Source: Planktothrix sp. PCC 11201
GTDB taxonomy: Bacteria > Cyanobacteriota > Cyanobacteriia > Cyanobacteriales > Microcoleaceae
Direction: 5' to 3'
Length of the DNA stretch: 64,000 bases
NCBI RefSeq assembly: GCF_900009135.1
Contig: NZ_LT797710.1
Coordinates: 351,121-415,120, forward strand
Both the position numbers and the translations under genes were made by a program. Each line of letters opens with the position of its first letter. The first letter of the stretch is position 1. The notes below the pieces were generated by a model. The model was not told the DNA's origin. It saw nothing but the letters and a program-made list of their open reading frames with translations, and made no database searches. Shown here piece after piece: positions 8,920-19,135 of the stretch.

Positions 8920-11685
8920 ATGATCGGAGATAGCAAATCCCAAGAACGCAAATTCATTGCCACTGAACCTCTATTTTTAGCGGGAGAACAGGCGGAATAT
9001 CAGGTCTGGACTAGCATTTGTCAAAGCTTTGTCCAACGAGATTGTATTGCCTATTGGCGCTATCCGATTTTCTCGAAACTGGGACGGTTTCGTAAGGAAC
9101 CTGATATTTTAATCGTAGATGCAGAATGGGGATTAATTATTATTGAGGTAAAATCAATAACAATTGAGCAAATTCTTGGGATTAGAGGTCATTGCTGGGA
9201 ACTACAAGAATTTTATACCACCCAAGCCAACCCTTATCAACAGGCTGAGCATCAATTATATGCCTTATTAGAATATTGTCATTTAGAATCCATCCTCCGT
9301 CGAGCCGTTGCGGGTCGTGTATTGGTCGCCCTACCTCGGATTCTGGAATCTCAATGGCAGCATCGGGGATTTGACCTGCTCCCGAGTTGTCCTCCAATTT
9401 TATTTCAAGAAGATTTAATCACAGAATCGGGGGAAACTGGGGAGAGGTTGGGTTTAATCGCACGGATCAAAACAGCACCGTTGGTCGCCAAAGGCGGGGA
9501 ACTGTCCACGGAACAATGGCAGGCGTTAAAGGCGGTGATTAGTGGGACGCCGTTGTTGAGGACACCAACCCGTCGATTTTTTTTGAGTCCCAAGGATTAT
9601 TTAGAACCCTCTTTAACCCGCAGTGCGGTATTAGAGACGGTCAGACAACGTATTTCTGAATTGGATTTACAACAGGAACAAATTGCTAAGGTGATTCCCC
9701 CAGGGCCACAACGAATTCGCGGAGTTGCCGGTTCAGGAAAAACCGTTTTATTATGTCAAAAAGCGGTACAAATGCACCTGAAATACCCAGACTGGGATAT
9801 TGCATTAGTATTTTTTAGTCGCAGTTTATATGAGATAATTTTACAACAGGTGGATCAATGGTTAAGGCGATTTAGTTGTAATCAAATTGGCTATGACCCT
9901 CAGAATTCTAAATTAAAAGTTCTCCATGCTTGGGGAGCAAAAGACCAACAGGGTTTTTATCGCACTATTTGTCAGGCGGCGGGGATTTGGAGCCAAAGTT
10001 TACAACAAACTACCCGTTTAAAAGCAAATGAATCTTTAGCAGAAGCTTGTTTACATTTATTAAAATCAGCTACAATTCCAGCTATTTTTGATGCGGTTTT
10101 AATTGATGAAGGTCAGGATTTTATGGTGGATGATGACCTGAAATTTGAGGGAAAACAGCCTTTTTATTGGATGGCCTATCAAGCGTTACGTCCGGTGACG
10201 GTTTCCGAGGGTCATAGTGCTGAAATTCCGCAAAAACGATTAATTTGGGCCTATGATGAAATCCAAAGTTTAAACAGTTTAAAGATTCCCACGGCGAGTG
10301 AATTATTTGGGGATGAATTGGGACAATTAGTTACAGGGGAATATGGCAATGGCATTCAAAAAACAGAGATTATGTCTCGATGTTATCGAGTTCCAGGGGA
10401 AATTTTAACGGCGGCTCATGGCCTAGGTTTGGGATTATTACGTCCCCAAGGATTATTAACTGGAACTGTTTGGGCGAAAGACTGGGAAATGCTGGGTTAT
10501 GAAGTGATTTCACCTGCTTCAAAAACAAAGGAAAAATCTCTTGTTAATGCTTCTGTTAAAACCGGAGAAACGATTACTTTAAAACGTTCTAAAGAAAATT
10601 CCCTGAATCCCACGGCTCAGTTATGGAAAAAACCTTTGATTGAATTTGAAGCCTATCATTCTCGTTCAGAGGAATTAATGGATTTAAGCGATCGCCTGGT
10701 TTATAACTTAAAAATTGATGGGTTGCGCCCCAGTCGAGAAATTTTAATCATTGTTTTAGGAATCGGTGGGGAAGCGATACAATTGCAAACCTATATTGCT
10801 AACTTTTTAATTCAGCAAGGGATTGATATTTTTATCCCTGGAACAGCAGATTGTAATATTCTAAAACCCAGTTATACCCATGGGAATCAATTTTGGTGTG
10901 AGGGCGGGGTGACCATTTCTCGGATTCATCAAGCTAAGGGAAATGAAGCCGATATGGTTTATCTTGTCGGTTTAGAGCAAGTTGCGATCGCTGAAAATAA
11001 TCTCAATTTTCGCAATCAATTATTTGTCGCCATGACTCGTTCTCGAGGTTGGTTACGATTAAGTGGTTTAGGTTCCTATCCGCTCTATGAAGAAGTTTCA
11101 CAGGTGATCAAAAGTGGCAATACTTTCACGTTTCCCCAGTTATTTTCACCTCAACGGGATATTAGTATTAGCACGAGGGGGGAACTGATGCGAAGATATA
11201 AAAATGGCGATCGCAATTTTCAAGGCATCAACCTATCGGGTTTGGATTTGACTGGAGTCAATTTAAGTTATGCTAATTTAATTGGAGCTAATCTCCAAAA
11301 TGCCAATCTGACCCAAGCCAACTTAAAGCAGGCTAAATTAGTAGTAGCGAATTTAAGCCAAACGGAAATGACCGGTGCTAACTTACAGCGAGTCAAGTTA
11401 GTTAGTGCCAATTTACAACAAACCCAATTGAATTTTTGCGATTTGAGGCGAGCAGATCTCAGGGATGCCGATCTCAGTCAAGCACAACTGATGGGTGCTA
11501 ATTTAAAAGATGCTAATTTAAGTGGGGCTAATCTAGCTCAGGCTAACCTTTCCCATGCTAATCTCCAGGGTACTGTTCGACCTGGGGTAAACTGCACAGA
11601 GGCAATTTTGAATGGGGCAATATTACCCGATGGTCGGATATTTGAGCCAAGCCCTGAACAACCCTCGCTGATCAACTATGATTAA
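8920..11685 (+). CDS. NERD-domain superfamily I helicase with C-terminal pentapeptide repeats
   Basis: This 921-residue protein has three parts. Residues about 20-140 form a NERD nuclease-like domain, with the PD-(D/E)XK-type residues in ILIVDAEWGLIIIEVKS. Residues about 240-740 are a UvrD/Rep-like helicase: Walker A is GVAGSGKT, Walker B is AVLIDEGQDF, and late motifs include ISRIHQAKGNEADMVYLVG and FVAMTRSRGWLRL. Residues about 765-910 are pentapeptide repeats of the A(N/D)LxX type. NERD helicases are known in DNA repair and plasmid maintenance; the pentapeptide tail forms a right-handed helix that can mimic DNA. The combination suggests DNA or RNA processing, but the role is unknown. Confidence 0.87.
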   Translation: MIGDSKSQERKFIATEPLFLAGEQAEYQVWTSICQSFVQRDCIAYWRYPIFSKLGRFRKEPDILIVDAEWGLIIIEVKSITIEQILGIRGHCWELQEFYTTQANPYQQAEHQLYALLEYCHLESILRRAVAGRVLVALPRILESQWQHRGFDLLPSCPPILFQEDLITESGETGERLGLIARIKTAPLVAKGGELSTEQWQALKAVISGTPLLRTPTRRFFLSPKDYLEPSLTRSAVLETVRQRISELDLQQEQIAKVIPPGPQRIRGVAGSGKTVLLCQKAVQMHLKYPDWDIALVFFSRSLYEIILQQVDQWLRRFSCNQIGYDPQNSKLKVLHAWGAKDQQGFYRTICQAAGIWSQSLQQTTRLKANESLAEACLHLLKSATIPAIFDAVLIDEGQDFMVDDDLKFEGKQPFYWMAYQALRPVTVSEGHSAEIPQKRLIWAYDEIQSLNSLKIPTASELFGDELGQLVTGEYGNGIQKTEIMSRCYRVPGEILTAAHGLGLGLLRPQGLLTGTVWAKDWEMLGYEVISPASKTKEKSLVNASVKTGETITLKRSKENSLNPTAQLWKKPLIEFEAYHSRSEELMDLSDRLVYNLKIDGLRPSREILIIVLGIGGEAIQLQTYIANFLIQQGIDIFIPGTADCNILKPSYTHGNQFWCEGGVTISRIHQAKGNEADMVYLVGLEQVAIAENNLNFRNQLFVAMTRSRGWLRLSGLGSYPLYEEVSQVIKSGNTFTFPQLFSPQRDISISTRGELMRRYKNGDRNFQGINLSGLDLTGVNLSYANLIGANLQNANLTQANLKQAKLVVANLSQTEMTGANLQRVKLVSANLQQTQLNFCDLRRADLRDADLSQAQLMGANLKDANLSGANLAQANLSHANLQGTVRPGVNCTEAILNGAILPDGRIFEPSPEQPSLINYD

Positions 11686-11834
11686 AAGAGTTTGGGATGT
11701 CCGTTTTTGGTCAACCATCAGCCGTTAACCCCCAATCACTTCGTAACTTGCCTTTCCTAACCGATAACAATTGAACTGGTAACTGTTAATTAACCCACAC
11801 CCCCTTTCCGGTTTCGATAAGCGAGAATCCCGTT

Positions 11835-14800
11835 ATGATTACTTTACCTGGCTATCAGATTCTTAACCCTATTTATAACGGATCGAGAACACTCGTTTAT
11901 CGTGGAATTCGTTTGTCCGACCAGCGCCCTGTGGTGATTAAATTATTACGCAGTGAATACCCAACCGTAGCATCCCTGATCGAATTTAGGAATCAATATC
12001 GGATTACTAAAAACCTAAATATAGCGGGAATTGTTCCAATTCTGGATTTGGAACCCTATGCCAATGGGTTTGCCTTGATTATGGAGGATCAGGGTTATAT
12101 TTCCTTGGCAGATTATTGGGCGAGTCGAGAATTAATCTTGGGTGAATTATTGAGAATTTCCATTGAAATTACTCGAATTTTAGAACAGTTATATCGACAT
12201 CAAATTATTCACAAAGATGTGAAGCTACAAAATATTTTAGTGCATCCCGAAACCCTGAAAATTCAACTGATCGATTTTAGTATTTCTACCCAACTTGACC
12301 ACCAAAATCAGGAAACTTTCAATCCTCAAGGGTTAGAAGGAACCTTAGCATATATGTCCCCTGAACAAACGGGAAGAACCAATCGAGGCATTGATTATCG
12401 TACGGATTTATATTCTTTGGGTGTTACCCTTTATCAATTATTCACGCGCAAACTTCCCTTCCAATCTTCTGAACCTTTAGAGTTAATTCATGCCCATTTA
12501 GCCCTCTTACCGTTACCTTTAATTGAAATTAAGCCTTCTTTACCTTTGATGTTAAATAATATTATTTTAAAATTGATGGCTAAAAATCCAGAGGAACGCT
12601 ATCAAACCCCATTAGGACTGTTAAATGATTTAGAATTTTGTTTGGAACAGTGGGAAACCATTGGGGATATTCCCCTATTTCCCCTAGCTACAATGGACTT
12701 AAATGATCGTTTTATTATTCCTGATAAATTTTATGGACGGCAACCAGAACTTGCTCGTTTAAGTTCAATTTTTCCAGAAATTCAATCCAAAATTATTTTA
12801 ATTACGGGTCAATCTGGTATTGGAAAATCTTCCCTAGTTCAAGAGTTTTATCAAAAAATTATCCGAAATCAAGGTTATTTTATATCGGGTAAATTTGATC
12901 AATTTAGAAATAATACCCCCTTCGGGGGATGGGTACAAGGAATTAAACAGTTAATTCAACAAATCTTAACAGAAACTCCGGCAAAAGTTGAGGATTGGAA
13001 AAGCAAACTGATAGAAGCATTAGGAGAAAAAAACCAGGTTCTCGTAGATGTTATTCCCGAACTTAAATCTTTATTAAACCAGCAAGTTTTAACGCCTGAA
13101 TTAGAAGCAAATCTTGATCAAAATCAGTTTAATCATTTAATTCTCAAGTTAATCCAAGTCTTTGCTCAACCACCCCATCCCTTAATTATTTTTTTGGATG
13201 ATTTACAATGGGCTGATATAGAATCTTTAAGATTAATTCAGGTGTTAATGAGTCCTGAAAATTCATCCCAATCCCTCGTTTTAATTTTAGCCTATCGGGA
13301 TCAAGAAATTGGAGAAACCCATCCTTTAAGGGAAACTTTACAAACCTTGGAAAACTTAGGAACTCCGATTGAACAGATTGTTTTAAATCCTTTAGAAGAA
13401 TTTGCGATTAATCAAATGATAGCAGAAACCTTGGTTTGTTCCTTAGAATTCGCTCAACCTCTAACGGAATTAGTCAGCCAACAAACCCAGGGAAATCCTC
13501 TTTTTGTGCGTCAATTTCTTCAGTCTTTATATACAGAAAAACTAATCTGGTTTCATCCCCCTCAATCTTCATTTGGTAATCAAGATTTACTGGGAGGTTG
13601 GCAATGTGATTTAACAGAAATAAAAACTCGTTTTGTCAATCCTAATATTTTAGATTTAATTATTTATAAATTACAACAATTACCAGAAGCAACCCAGGAA
13701 ATTTTAAGATTCGCTGCCTGTTTGGGTCATCAATTTAATGCTTTTGATTTAGCAACGGTGACAGAAATATCCTATTTAGAAATCTTACAAGCCTTAGAAG
13801 TTGCTGCTCAGGTGCAATTAATTGTTAGTGTTAAAGAAATTTATCCCTTTTATTCCCTAGAAATGGGTGTAGGTTTGGGTTCAGCATTTGATCCCGATGA
13901 AACTTTACCCCTATTACAATCGGGAGTTGATCAATATAAATTTATTCATGATCGAATTCAACAAGCTGCCTATCTTTTAATTCCTAGTTCTCAACGACAA
14001 GCCACTCATTTAAAAATAGGACAGTTATTATTAAATCAAATTCAAAAACAGTTTGATCAACCCATAGAAACAATTTTAACTGAACTTTTACCAGAAAAAT
14101 TACTCAATATTATTAATCAGTTCAATTTAGGGGTGGGTTTAATTAAAGATCAAAAAGAGCGTCATCAGTTAGCTTTATTTAACTTAATAGCAGGACGCAA
14201 AGCAAAGATAACTACCGCCTATCCAACGGCCGTTGGACATTTAGCGATCGGCATGGGATTATTGACCGCCAATAGTTGGGAAACCGACTATCAATTAACT
14301 TTAGAATTGTATACAGAAGCCGCAGAAGTTGCGGCTCTAAGTCAAGATTTTGAATCTTTGAATGACTGGGGTAAGACTGTATTAGAACGGGCTAAAACCC
14401 TATCGGATCAAGTGAGAATTTATGAGTTATTGATTCAAGGGTATAGAAGTCAACATCAAGATCAAAATGCGGTGAATCTTGCTTTAGCTGTTTGTCAACA
14501 ACTGGGTGTAAGTTTGGGAGATGATTCTCCTTTGGAATCTTGGCAAGAATTAAAGCAAAATTTTATCAATTATTTAGCGGGAAGATCGCCTTTAGAATTA
14601 TTGGATTTGCCCGAATTATCCGATCCTAATTTAGCGAGTTTATTCACTATTTTAACCGCCACTTTTCCTTCAGCTTACCTTACCCTCCCTGAACAATTTC
14701 CCTTATGGGTGATCAAATTAGTAAATTTATCCTGTCAACGGGGAAATACCGCTTTATCTAGTTTAGTCTATGCAGCTTTCGGATTTGTGCTTTGTACCCA

Positions 14801-17800
14801 AGGGGAAATTGAATTGGGAAATCAAATGGGAGAATTGGCTTTAGAATTATCCGCCAAATTAGGAAATTATGAGTTAAAAATCAATGTCAAGAATTTAGTT
14901 TATACCCTGATCAAACCCTATAAATATCCCTTAAAAAATCTGTTATCACCCCTGGAACTTTACCCATTCCAATATCGAGAACTTGGGAATATTGAACAGG
15001 GGTATTGTCTGGCTCAATCCTATATTGAAATAGCGAATATTATTGGTAAAAATATATCGGAATTAGAGTCGGAAATTGAGCATTTATTAAATCAGTTTCG
15101 AGATTTTAAGTCTCCATCAGAACTTATGGTCATGACCCGGTATGATCAAAAGTTACAAATTTTAAATGGGAAATTAGAGCTCCAAACCCTACTTAAGTTT
15201 TCTATTCATGCTGAAACCCAAATTCAAAAAATGAGTGAAATTGGACATTCTCCCCAGGAAATACCGTTTCAATTGGCTTTAAATTTTATGATTTTGACCT
15301 ATAGATTAGGGAAATTTCAACAGGCGCGGGAGTGGTGTCAACAGGCAGAATTATATTTAGATAGACAAACCTATTTCGTTTTCCTGCCGATTTTTTATTG
15401 CTATCAATCTTTAATTCATCTGAACATATATTCTGAATCTTCTGCGGAGCAACAGTCCCAGATTTTAGAGAAAGTTTCCTTAAATCTCAAAAAACTAAAA
15501 ATCTATTCAACCTTGACCCCGGTGAATTTTTCCCATTATTTTTATTTAGTAGAAGCCGAATATAACCGGATCTCAAGGAATTATGTTAAAGTAATGGAAG
15601 CCTTTGAACAAGCGATTGATTGGGCTAAAACCCATCAATTTATTCAGGAAGAAGCCCTCGGTTATGAATTAGCGGCTCAATTTTATTTAGATTGGGGAAA
15701 AGAAAAAATTGCTCGGGTATACCTAATTGATGCCTATTATGGTTATGCCCATTGGGGTGCTTTTGCTAAAGTCAAGGATTTAGAATCTCGTTATCCTCAA
15801 CTTTTAGATGCCATTTTGGAACAAATTATTGTCCCGAAAACTGGAGTTACAATCAGTACAAATACCGAAGAAACAATTATATCAAGTAGTAATGGAGGTT
15901 CGGCGGCTCTTGATTTAGCGACGGTGACAAAAGCCTCTCAAGCCCTATCTCAAGAAATTGATTTAGAGCAGCTTTTGAAACGATTAATTCAAGTTGTGAT
16001 TCAAAATGCCGGAGCACAAAAATGTTGTATTGTTTTGTCTAAATCGGGAAACTTAGTGATTGAAGCGATCGCCCGTTTAAATCCTTTAAATGGAGAATCA
16101 ATTGAAATTAATTCTCTGTTACAATCTCTACCCATAGAGGAGAGTGAAAACCTACCGCTTTTAATTCTCAATACCGTAATTCAAACCCAAGAATTTGTGA
16201 TTTTAGCCGATGCTCGTCAAGAACCGCGATATCGTCATGATCCCTATTTAGAACAACATCAATCTAAATCTATTTTAATGACTCCGATTCAAAATAGAGG
16301 GAAATTGATTGGAATTCTGTATCTTGAAAATAACTTAACAACCGCAGTGTTTACCCCAGAAAGATTAGAAGTTCTGAAAATCCTATTTTCTCAGGCTGCA
16401 ATTTCCATTGATAATGCTAAACTGTATTCTCAAGTTAGAAATAATGAACGACAGATGACACAATTTTTAGAAGGAATTCCCGTGGGTGTTGCTGTTTTAG
16501 ATCCCACAGGCAAGCCCTATTATACTAATCAAAAAGCCCAGGAGTTGCTCAAAACTAAAGTGATTCCCGGGGTGGTTTGTGATGCCTTATCTAATATTTA
16601 TCAAGCCTATTTGAACGGATCAGAGAACCCTAAATCCTATTCCCCTATTCCCGATTATCATTTCTCTAACTCTACACGAGATACCACCTTTATTTTAGAA
16701 GTCAATCAAGGGGATGAAACCATTTTGATTGAAAATTGGGTGACACCAACCTATGACGAACAGGGGGATTTAGCCTATGCAATTCTCGCCTTTCAAGATA
16801 TTACCAAACGTCAGCAAACTGAACGAGCTTTAAGACAAGCTGAAGAAAAATATCGCAGTATTTTTGAAAATGCCAGTGAAGGCTTATTTCAAACCACACC
16901 CACCGGACGTTATATTAGTGCAAATCCCGCCCTAGCCAGAATTTTAGGTTATGATTCTCCCTGGGATTTAATGTCGATGATTACCAATGTTCAAGAAGAA
17001 ATTTATGTTGATTATGAACGCCGCCAGGATTTTAAACGATTAATTGATCAGCAGGGAGAGGTATCAGGATTTGAATTCAAAGCCTACCGCAAAGATGGCA
17101 GTATTATCTGGATTTCAGAAAATGCCCGGGCTGTATTTAATGAACAAAATCAATTACTCTATTATGAAGGTTTTGTGGTTGATATTACTGAACGAAAACA
17201 AGCCGAAGAAGAACGAATTCAATTTATGCAAAGACTCTCAGAATTAAATCTTCATTTAGATGAGGCCCTAGATTCTGAATTTGAATTAACTGACGCAGCG
17301 GCGCGATTTGTTCCCCATGAATTTCTTTCTTTTTTAGGCTATGAAAGTATTGTAGAGGTGCAGTTGGGGGCGGCGGTTCAAAAAGAAATGTCGATTTTAT
17401 TTGCTGATATTCGGGATTTTACTAGCTTGTCTGAAGATATGACCCCCGAAGATAATTTTAAATTTATTAATGCTTTTTTAAGTCGCATGGAGCCGGCAAT
17501 TGTTGATAATTATGGGTTTATTGATAAATATATTGGGGACGAAATTATGGCATTATTTGGTGGCTCTGCCGATGATTCTGTGCGGGCGGGAGTTGAAATG
17601 ATTACCCGACTCAATGACTATAATGAAACCCGCCAACGCCCCGGACGTCCCCCAATTAAAATTGGCATTGGGATTAATACCGGGGGATTAATGTTGGGAA
17701 TTGTGGGGGGTAAAAATCGTCTGGATAGTACGGTGATTAGTGATTCGGTGAATGTGGCTTCTCGGATTGAAAATTTAACTAAAAATTATGGAGTTTCTTT

Positions 17801-18107
17801 ATTAATTACCCATTGGACTTTTATGGCTTTAGAAGACGCCAATCAATACGCGATTAGAATTATTGATCGGGTAAAAGTCAAAGGAAAATCCGATGCTGTT
17901 ACCGTCTATGAAGTGTTTGATGCGGATTTACCTGGGATTAAAGCGGGGAAATTAGTTACCAAAACTACCTTTGAGTATGGATTAATGCAGTATTATTTAG
18001 AACGTTACCCAGAGGCGGCGAAATTGTTCCAAGAATGTCTTGATCGCAATCCCCAGGATCAAGTGGCTCAAATTTATTTAGAACGATGTTTATCGAAAAT
18101 GTCTTAA
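11835..18107 (+). CDS. Multidomain Ser/Thr kinase - AAA ATPase - GAF - PAS - class III nucleotidyl cyclase
   Basis: At 2090 residues this is among the largest signalling proteins expected in a cyanobacterium. Residues 1-265 are a Ser/Thr kinase with catalytic IIHKDVKLQN near 125 and an altered DFS in place of DFG near 145. Residues about 290-720 are an AAA_16-type ATPase (GQSGIGKSSL near 325). A helical TPR-like region follows to about 1350. A GAF domain lies at about 1375-1530 and two PAS domains at about 1535-1790. A class III adenylate/guanylate cyclase ends the protein (FADIRDFTSLSE near 1855, then YIGDEIMALFGG). Relatives usually end in a histidine kinase; here a cyclase replaces it. Output is probably cAMP. 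Confidence 0.9.
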   Translation: MITLPGYQILNPIYNGSRTLVYRGIRLSDQRPVVIKLLRSEYPTVASLIEFRNQYRITKNLNIAGIVPILDLEPYANGFALIMEDQGYISLADYWASRELILGELLRISIEITRILEQLYRHQIIHKDVKLQNILVHPETLKIQLIDFSISTQLDHQNQETFNPQGLEGTLAYMSPEQTGRTNRGIDYRTDLYSLGVTLYQLFTRKLPFQSSEPLELIHAHLALLPLPLIEIKPSLPLMLNNIILKLMAKNPEERYQTPLGLLNDLEFCLEQWETIGDIPLFPLATMDLNDRFIIPDKFYGRQPELARLSSIFPEIQSKIILITGQSGIGKSSLVQEFYQKIIRNQGYFISGKFDQFRNNTPFGGWVQGIKQLIQQILTETPAKVEDWKSKLIEALGEKNQVLVDVIPELKSLLNQQVLTPELEANLDQNQFNHLILKLIQVFAQPPHPLIIFLDDLQWADIESLRLIQVLMSPENSSQSLVLILAYRDQEIGETHPLRETLQTLENLGTPIEQIVLNPLEEFAINQMIAETLVCSLEFAQPLTELVSQQTQGNPLFVRQFLQSLYTEKLIWFHPPQSSFGNQDLLGGWQCDLTEIKTRFVNPNILDLIIYKLQQLPEATQEILRFAACLGHQFNAFDLATVTEISYLEILQALEVAAQVQLIVSVKEIYPFYSLEMGVGLGSAFDPDETLPLLQSGVDQYKFIHDRIQQAAYLLIPSSQRQATHLKIGQLLLNQIQKQFDQPIETILTELLPEKLLNIINQFNLGVGLIKDQKERHQLALFNLIAGRKAKITTAYPTAVGHLAIGMGLLTANSWETDYQLTLELYTEAAEVAALSQDFESLNDWGKTVLERAKTLSDQVRIYELLIQGYRSQHQDQNAVNLALAVCQQLGVSLGDDSPLESWQELKQNFINYLAGRSPLELLDLPELSDPNLASLFTILTATFPSAYLTLPEQFPLWVIKLVNLSCQRGNTALSSLVYAAFGFVLCTQGEIELGNQMGELALELSAKLGNYELKINVKNLVYTLIKPYKYPLKNLLSPLELYPFQYRELGNIEQGYCLAQSYIEIANIIGKNISELESEIEHLLNQFRDFKSPSELMVMTRYDQKLQILNGKLELQTLLKFSIHAETQIQKMSEIGHSPQEIPFQLALNFMILTYRLGKFQQAREWCQQAELYLDRQTYFVFLPIFYCYQSLIHLNIYSESSAEQQSQILEKVSLNLKKLKIYSTLTPVNFSHYFYLVEAEYNRISRNYVKVMEAFEQAIDWAKTHQFIQEEALGYELAAQFYLDWGKEKIARVYLIDAYYGYAHWGAFAKVKDLESRYPQLLDAILEQIIVPKTGVTISTNTEETIISSSNGGSAALDLATVTKASQALSQEIDLEQLLKRLIQVVIQNAGAQKCCIVLSKSGNLVIEAIARLNPLNGESIEINSLLQSLPIEESENLPLLILNTVIQTQEFVILADARQEPRYRHDPYLEQHQSKSILMTPIQNRGKLIGILYLENNLTTAVFTPERLEVLKILFSQAAISIDNAKLYSQVRNNERQMTQFLEGIPVGVAVLDPTGKPYYTNQKAQELLKTKVIPGVVCDALSNIYQAYLNGSENPKSYSPIPDYHFSNSTRDTTFILEVNQGDETILIENWVTPTYDEQGDLAYAILAFQDITKRQQTERALRQAEEKYRSIFENASEGLFQTTPTGRYISANPALARILGYDSPWDLMSMITNVQEEIYVDYERRQDFKRLIDQQGEVSGFEFKAYRKDGSIIWISENARAVFNEQNQLLYYEGFVVDITERKQAEEERIQFMQRLSELNLHLDEALDSEFELTDAAARFVPHEFLSFLGYESIVEVQLGAAVQKEMSILFADIRDFTSLSEDMTPEDNFKFINAFLSRMEPAIVDNYGFIDKYIGDEIMALFGGSADDSVRAGVEMITRLNDYNETRQRPGRPPIKIGIGINTGGLMLGIVGGKNRLDSTVISDSVNVASRIENLTKNYGVSLLITHWTFMALEDANQYAIRIIDRVKVKGKSDAVTVYEVFDADLPGIKAGKLVTKTTFEYGLMQYYLERYPEAAKLFQECLDRNPQDQVAQIYLERCLSKMS

Positions 18108-18156
18108 TAATTTGATAGGATTTAGAACATCCTTTGCGTGTTTAATATTACCTATT

Positions 18157-18660
18157 ATGAGCGATCTGTATATTTCTTGGACAGAATACCATCAAAAAAT
18201 TGAAACCTTAGCCCAAAAAATTTATCACTCCCAGTGGCAATTTAATCAAATTGTCTGTTTGGCACGGGGAGGGTTGCGAGTTGGGGATATTTTATCTCGG
18301 ATTTTTGATCAACCCCTGGCAATTTTATCCACATCATCCTATTCTGGAGCCGGGGGAAAAGTTCGAGGAGGAATTAAACTCGCTGAACACCTAACAATGA
18401 CAACAGACACTTTAGGAAGTCAGGTTTTATTAGTGGATGATTTAGTTGATTCTGGGGTTAGTTTACAAGAGTCTATCGGTTGGTTAAAATTCCGTTATCC
18501 CCAGATTCAAGAGATGAAAACCGCCGTTTTGTGGTACAAAAGTTGTTCGGCGATCGCACCGGATTATTATATAGATTATCTAGCGGATAATCCTTGGATT
18601 CATCAACCCTTTGAATGTTATGAAAACTTGAATTTAGCCAAGCAGGATTATGCAGATTAA
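18157..18660 (+). CDS. Phosphoribosyltransferase (xanthine/guanine type)
   Basis: This 167-residue protein starts at the ATG giving MSDLYISWTEYHQ; the frame is open 45 bases further upstream but that extension is not family-like. The PRPP-binding motif is VLLVDDLVDSGVS, preceded by IVCLARGGLRVGD, as in type I phosphoribosyltransferases. C-terminal residues (IDYLADNPWIHQPFE) resemble the Gpt-like group that salvages xanthine or guanine. The exact base is uncertain. It lies 49 bases behind the large kinase-cyclase gene and may share its transcript. Confidence 0.87.
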   Translation: MSDLYISWTEYHQKIETLAQKIYHSQWQFNQIVCLARGGLRVGDILSRIFDQPLAILSTSSYSGAGGKVRGGIKLAEHLTMTTDTLGSQVLLVDDLVDSGVSLQESIGWLKFRYPQIQEMKTAVLWYKSCSAIAPDYYIDYLADNPWIHQPFECYENLNLAKQDYAD

Positions 18661-18665
18661 CATAA

Positions 18666-18708
18666 ATTAAAATCCGTGAAATCCGTGAAATCCTCTTAAA
18701 TCCGTGTT
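18666..18708. repeat. Copy of a dispersed AATCCGTGAAATCC repeat
   Basis: The segment contains two tandem TCCGTGAAA units followed by TCCTCTTAAATCCGTG. Its reverse complement recurs at 23472-23512, and a shorter version occurs at 51935-51963. It belongs to a dispersed noncoding family that often follows genes in this window. Confidence 0.6.
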
Positions 18709-18810
18709 CCCTATTCCCCGATAGATTGCAAAATCTTAATTTTACCCCAGGAAAGTATTTGATTTTTTTACCCATTGAGGCGTGCAATTCTGAAATATTG
18801 TGTTATCTTG

Positions 18811-19105
18811 AAAAGCGTAGACACTGAACGAATTAAACCGTTTAGGGAATCAAGGAGGTGATGCCCATGATTGAAGGTAGTAAACCCATGGGTCACTTGA
18901 TTGGAAAATGCCGGCTGTGCGCCGGGGCTGTCCTCTAGTACCAAGTCTTTGTTCTGTTAGGACACTTGTTGACCTAGATAACCGGACTTATTAGAGTGAT
19001 CTTCCGGCAGTCAGGTTCCGATTCAAGAGACCCGCGCTTACCGCTCTCGTCCGATCTGGAATGGCAACGGCTAAAACCAGGGCTGGGTGAGGGCGGATAG
19101 TATTT
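18811..19105 (+). ncRNA. Candidate structured RNA of about 290 nt, unidentified
   Basis: The 475-base stretch between the phosphoribosyltransferase and pterin dehydratase genes has no plausible long ORF but several strong helices. AATCAAG at 18848-18854, TGA and CCCATG at 18864-18869 pair with the continuous CATGGG-TCA-CTTGATT at 18887-18902. CCGGC/GCCGG pair at 18911-18925. CCGGA/TCCGG pair at 18982-19007. CCGCTCTC at 19041-19048 can pair with GAGGGCGG at 19089-19096, just before a run of T at 19103-19109. A TTATCT box at 18803-18808 could be its -10. A stand-alone HEARO/omega-type RNA is one possibility; no IscB gene adjoins. The 5' end is approximate. Confidence 0.5.
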
Positions 19106-19135
19106 TTTTATTTTATTTTTATCCTAAATAATCCC

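Noticed and set aside
18869..18940. Mini-ORF MPMIEGSKPMGHLIGKC with a perfect SD
   Set aside because: It lies within a strongly folded region; without homologues I do not call it a gene, but I mention it under the RNA finding.
18800..19110. Riboswitch or tmRNA, RNase P RNA, SRP RNA
   Set aside because: None of the conserved cores of those RNAs (for example the cobalamin B12 box, tmRNA tRNA-like end or RNase P P4) can be seen.
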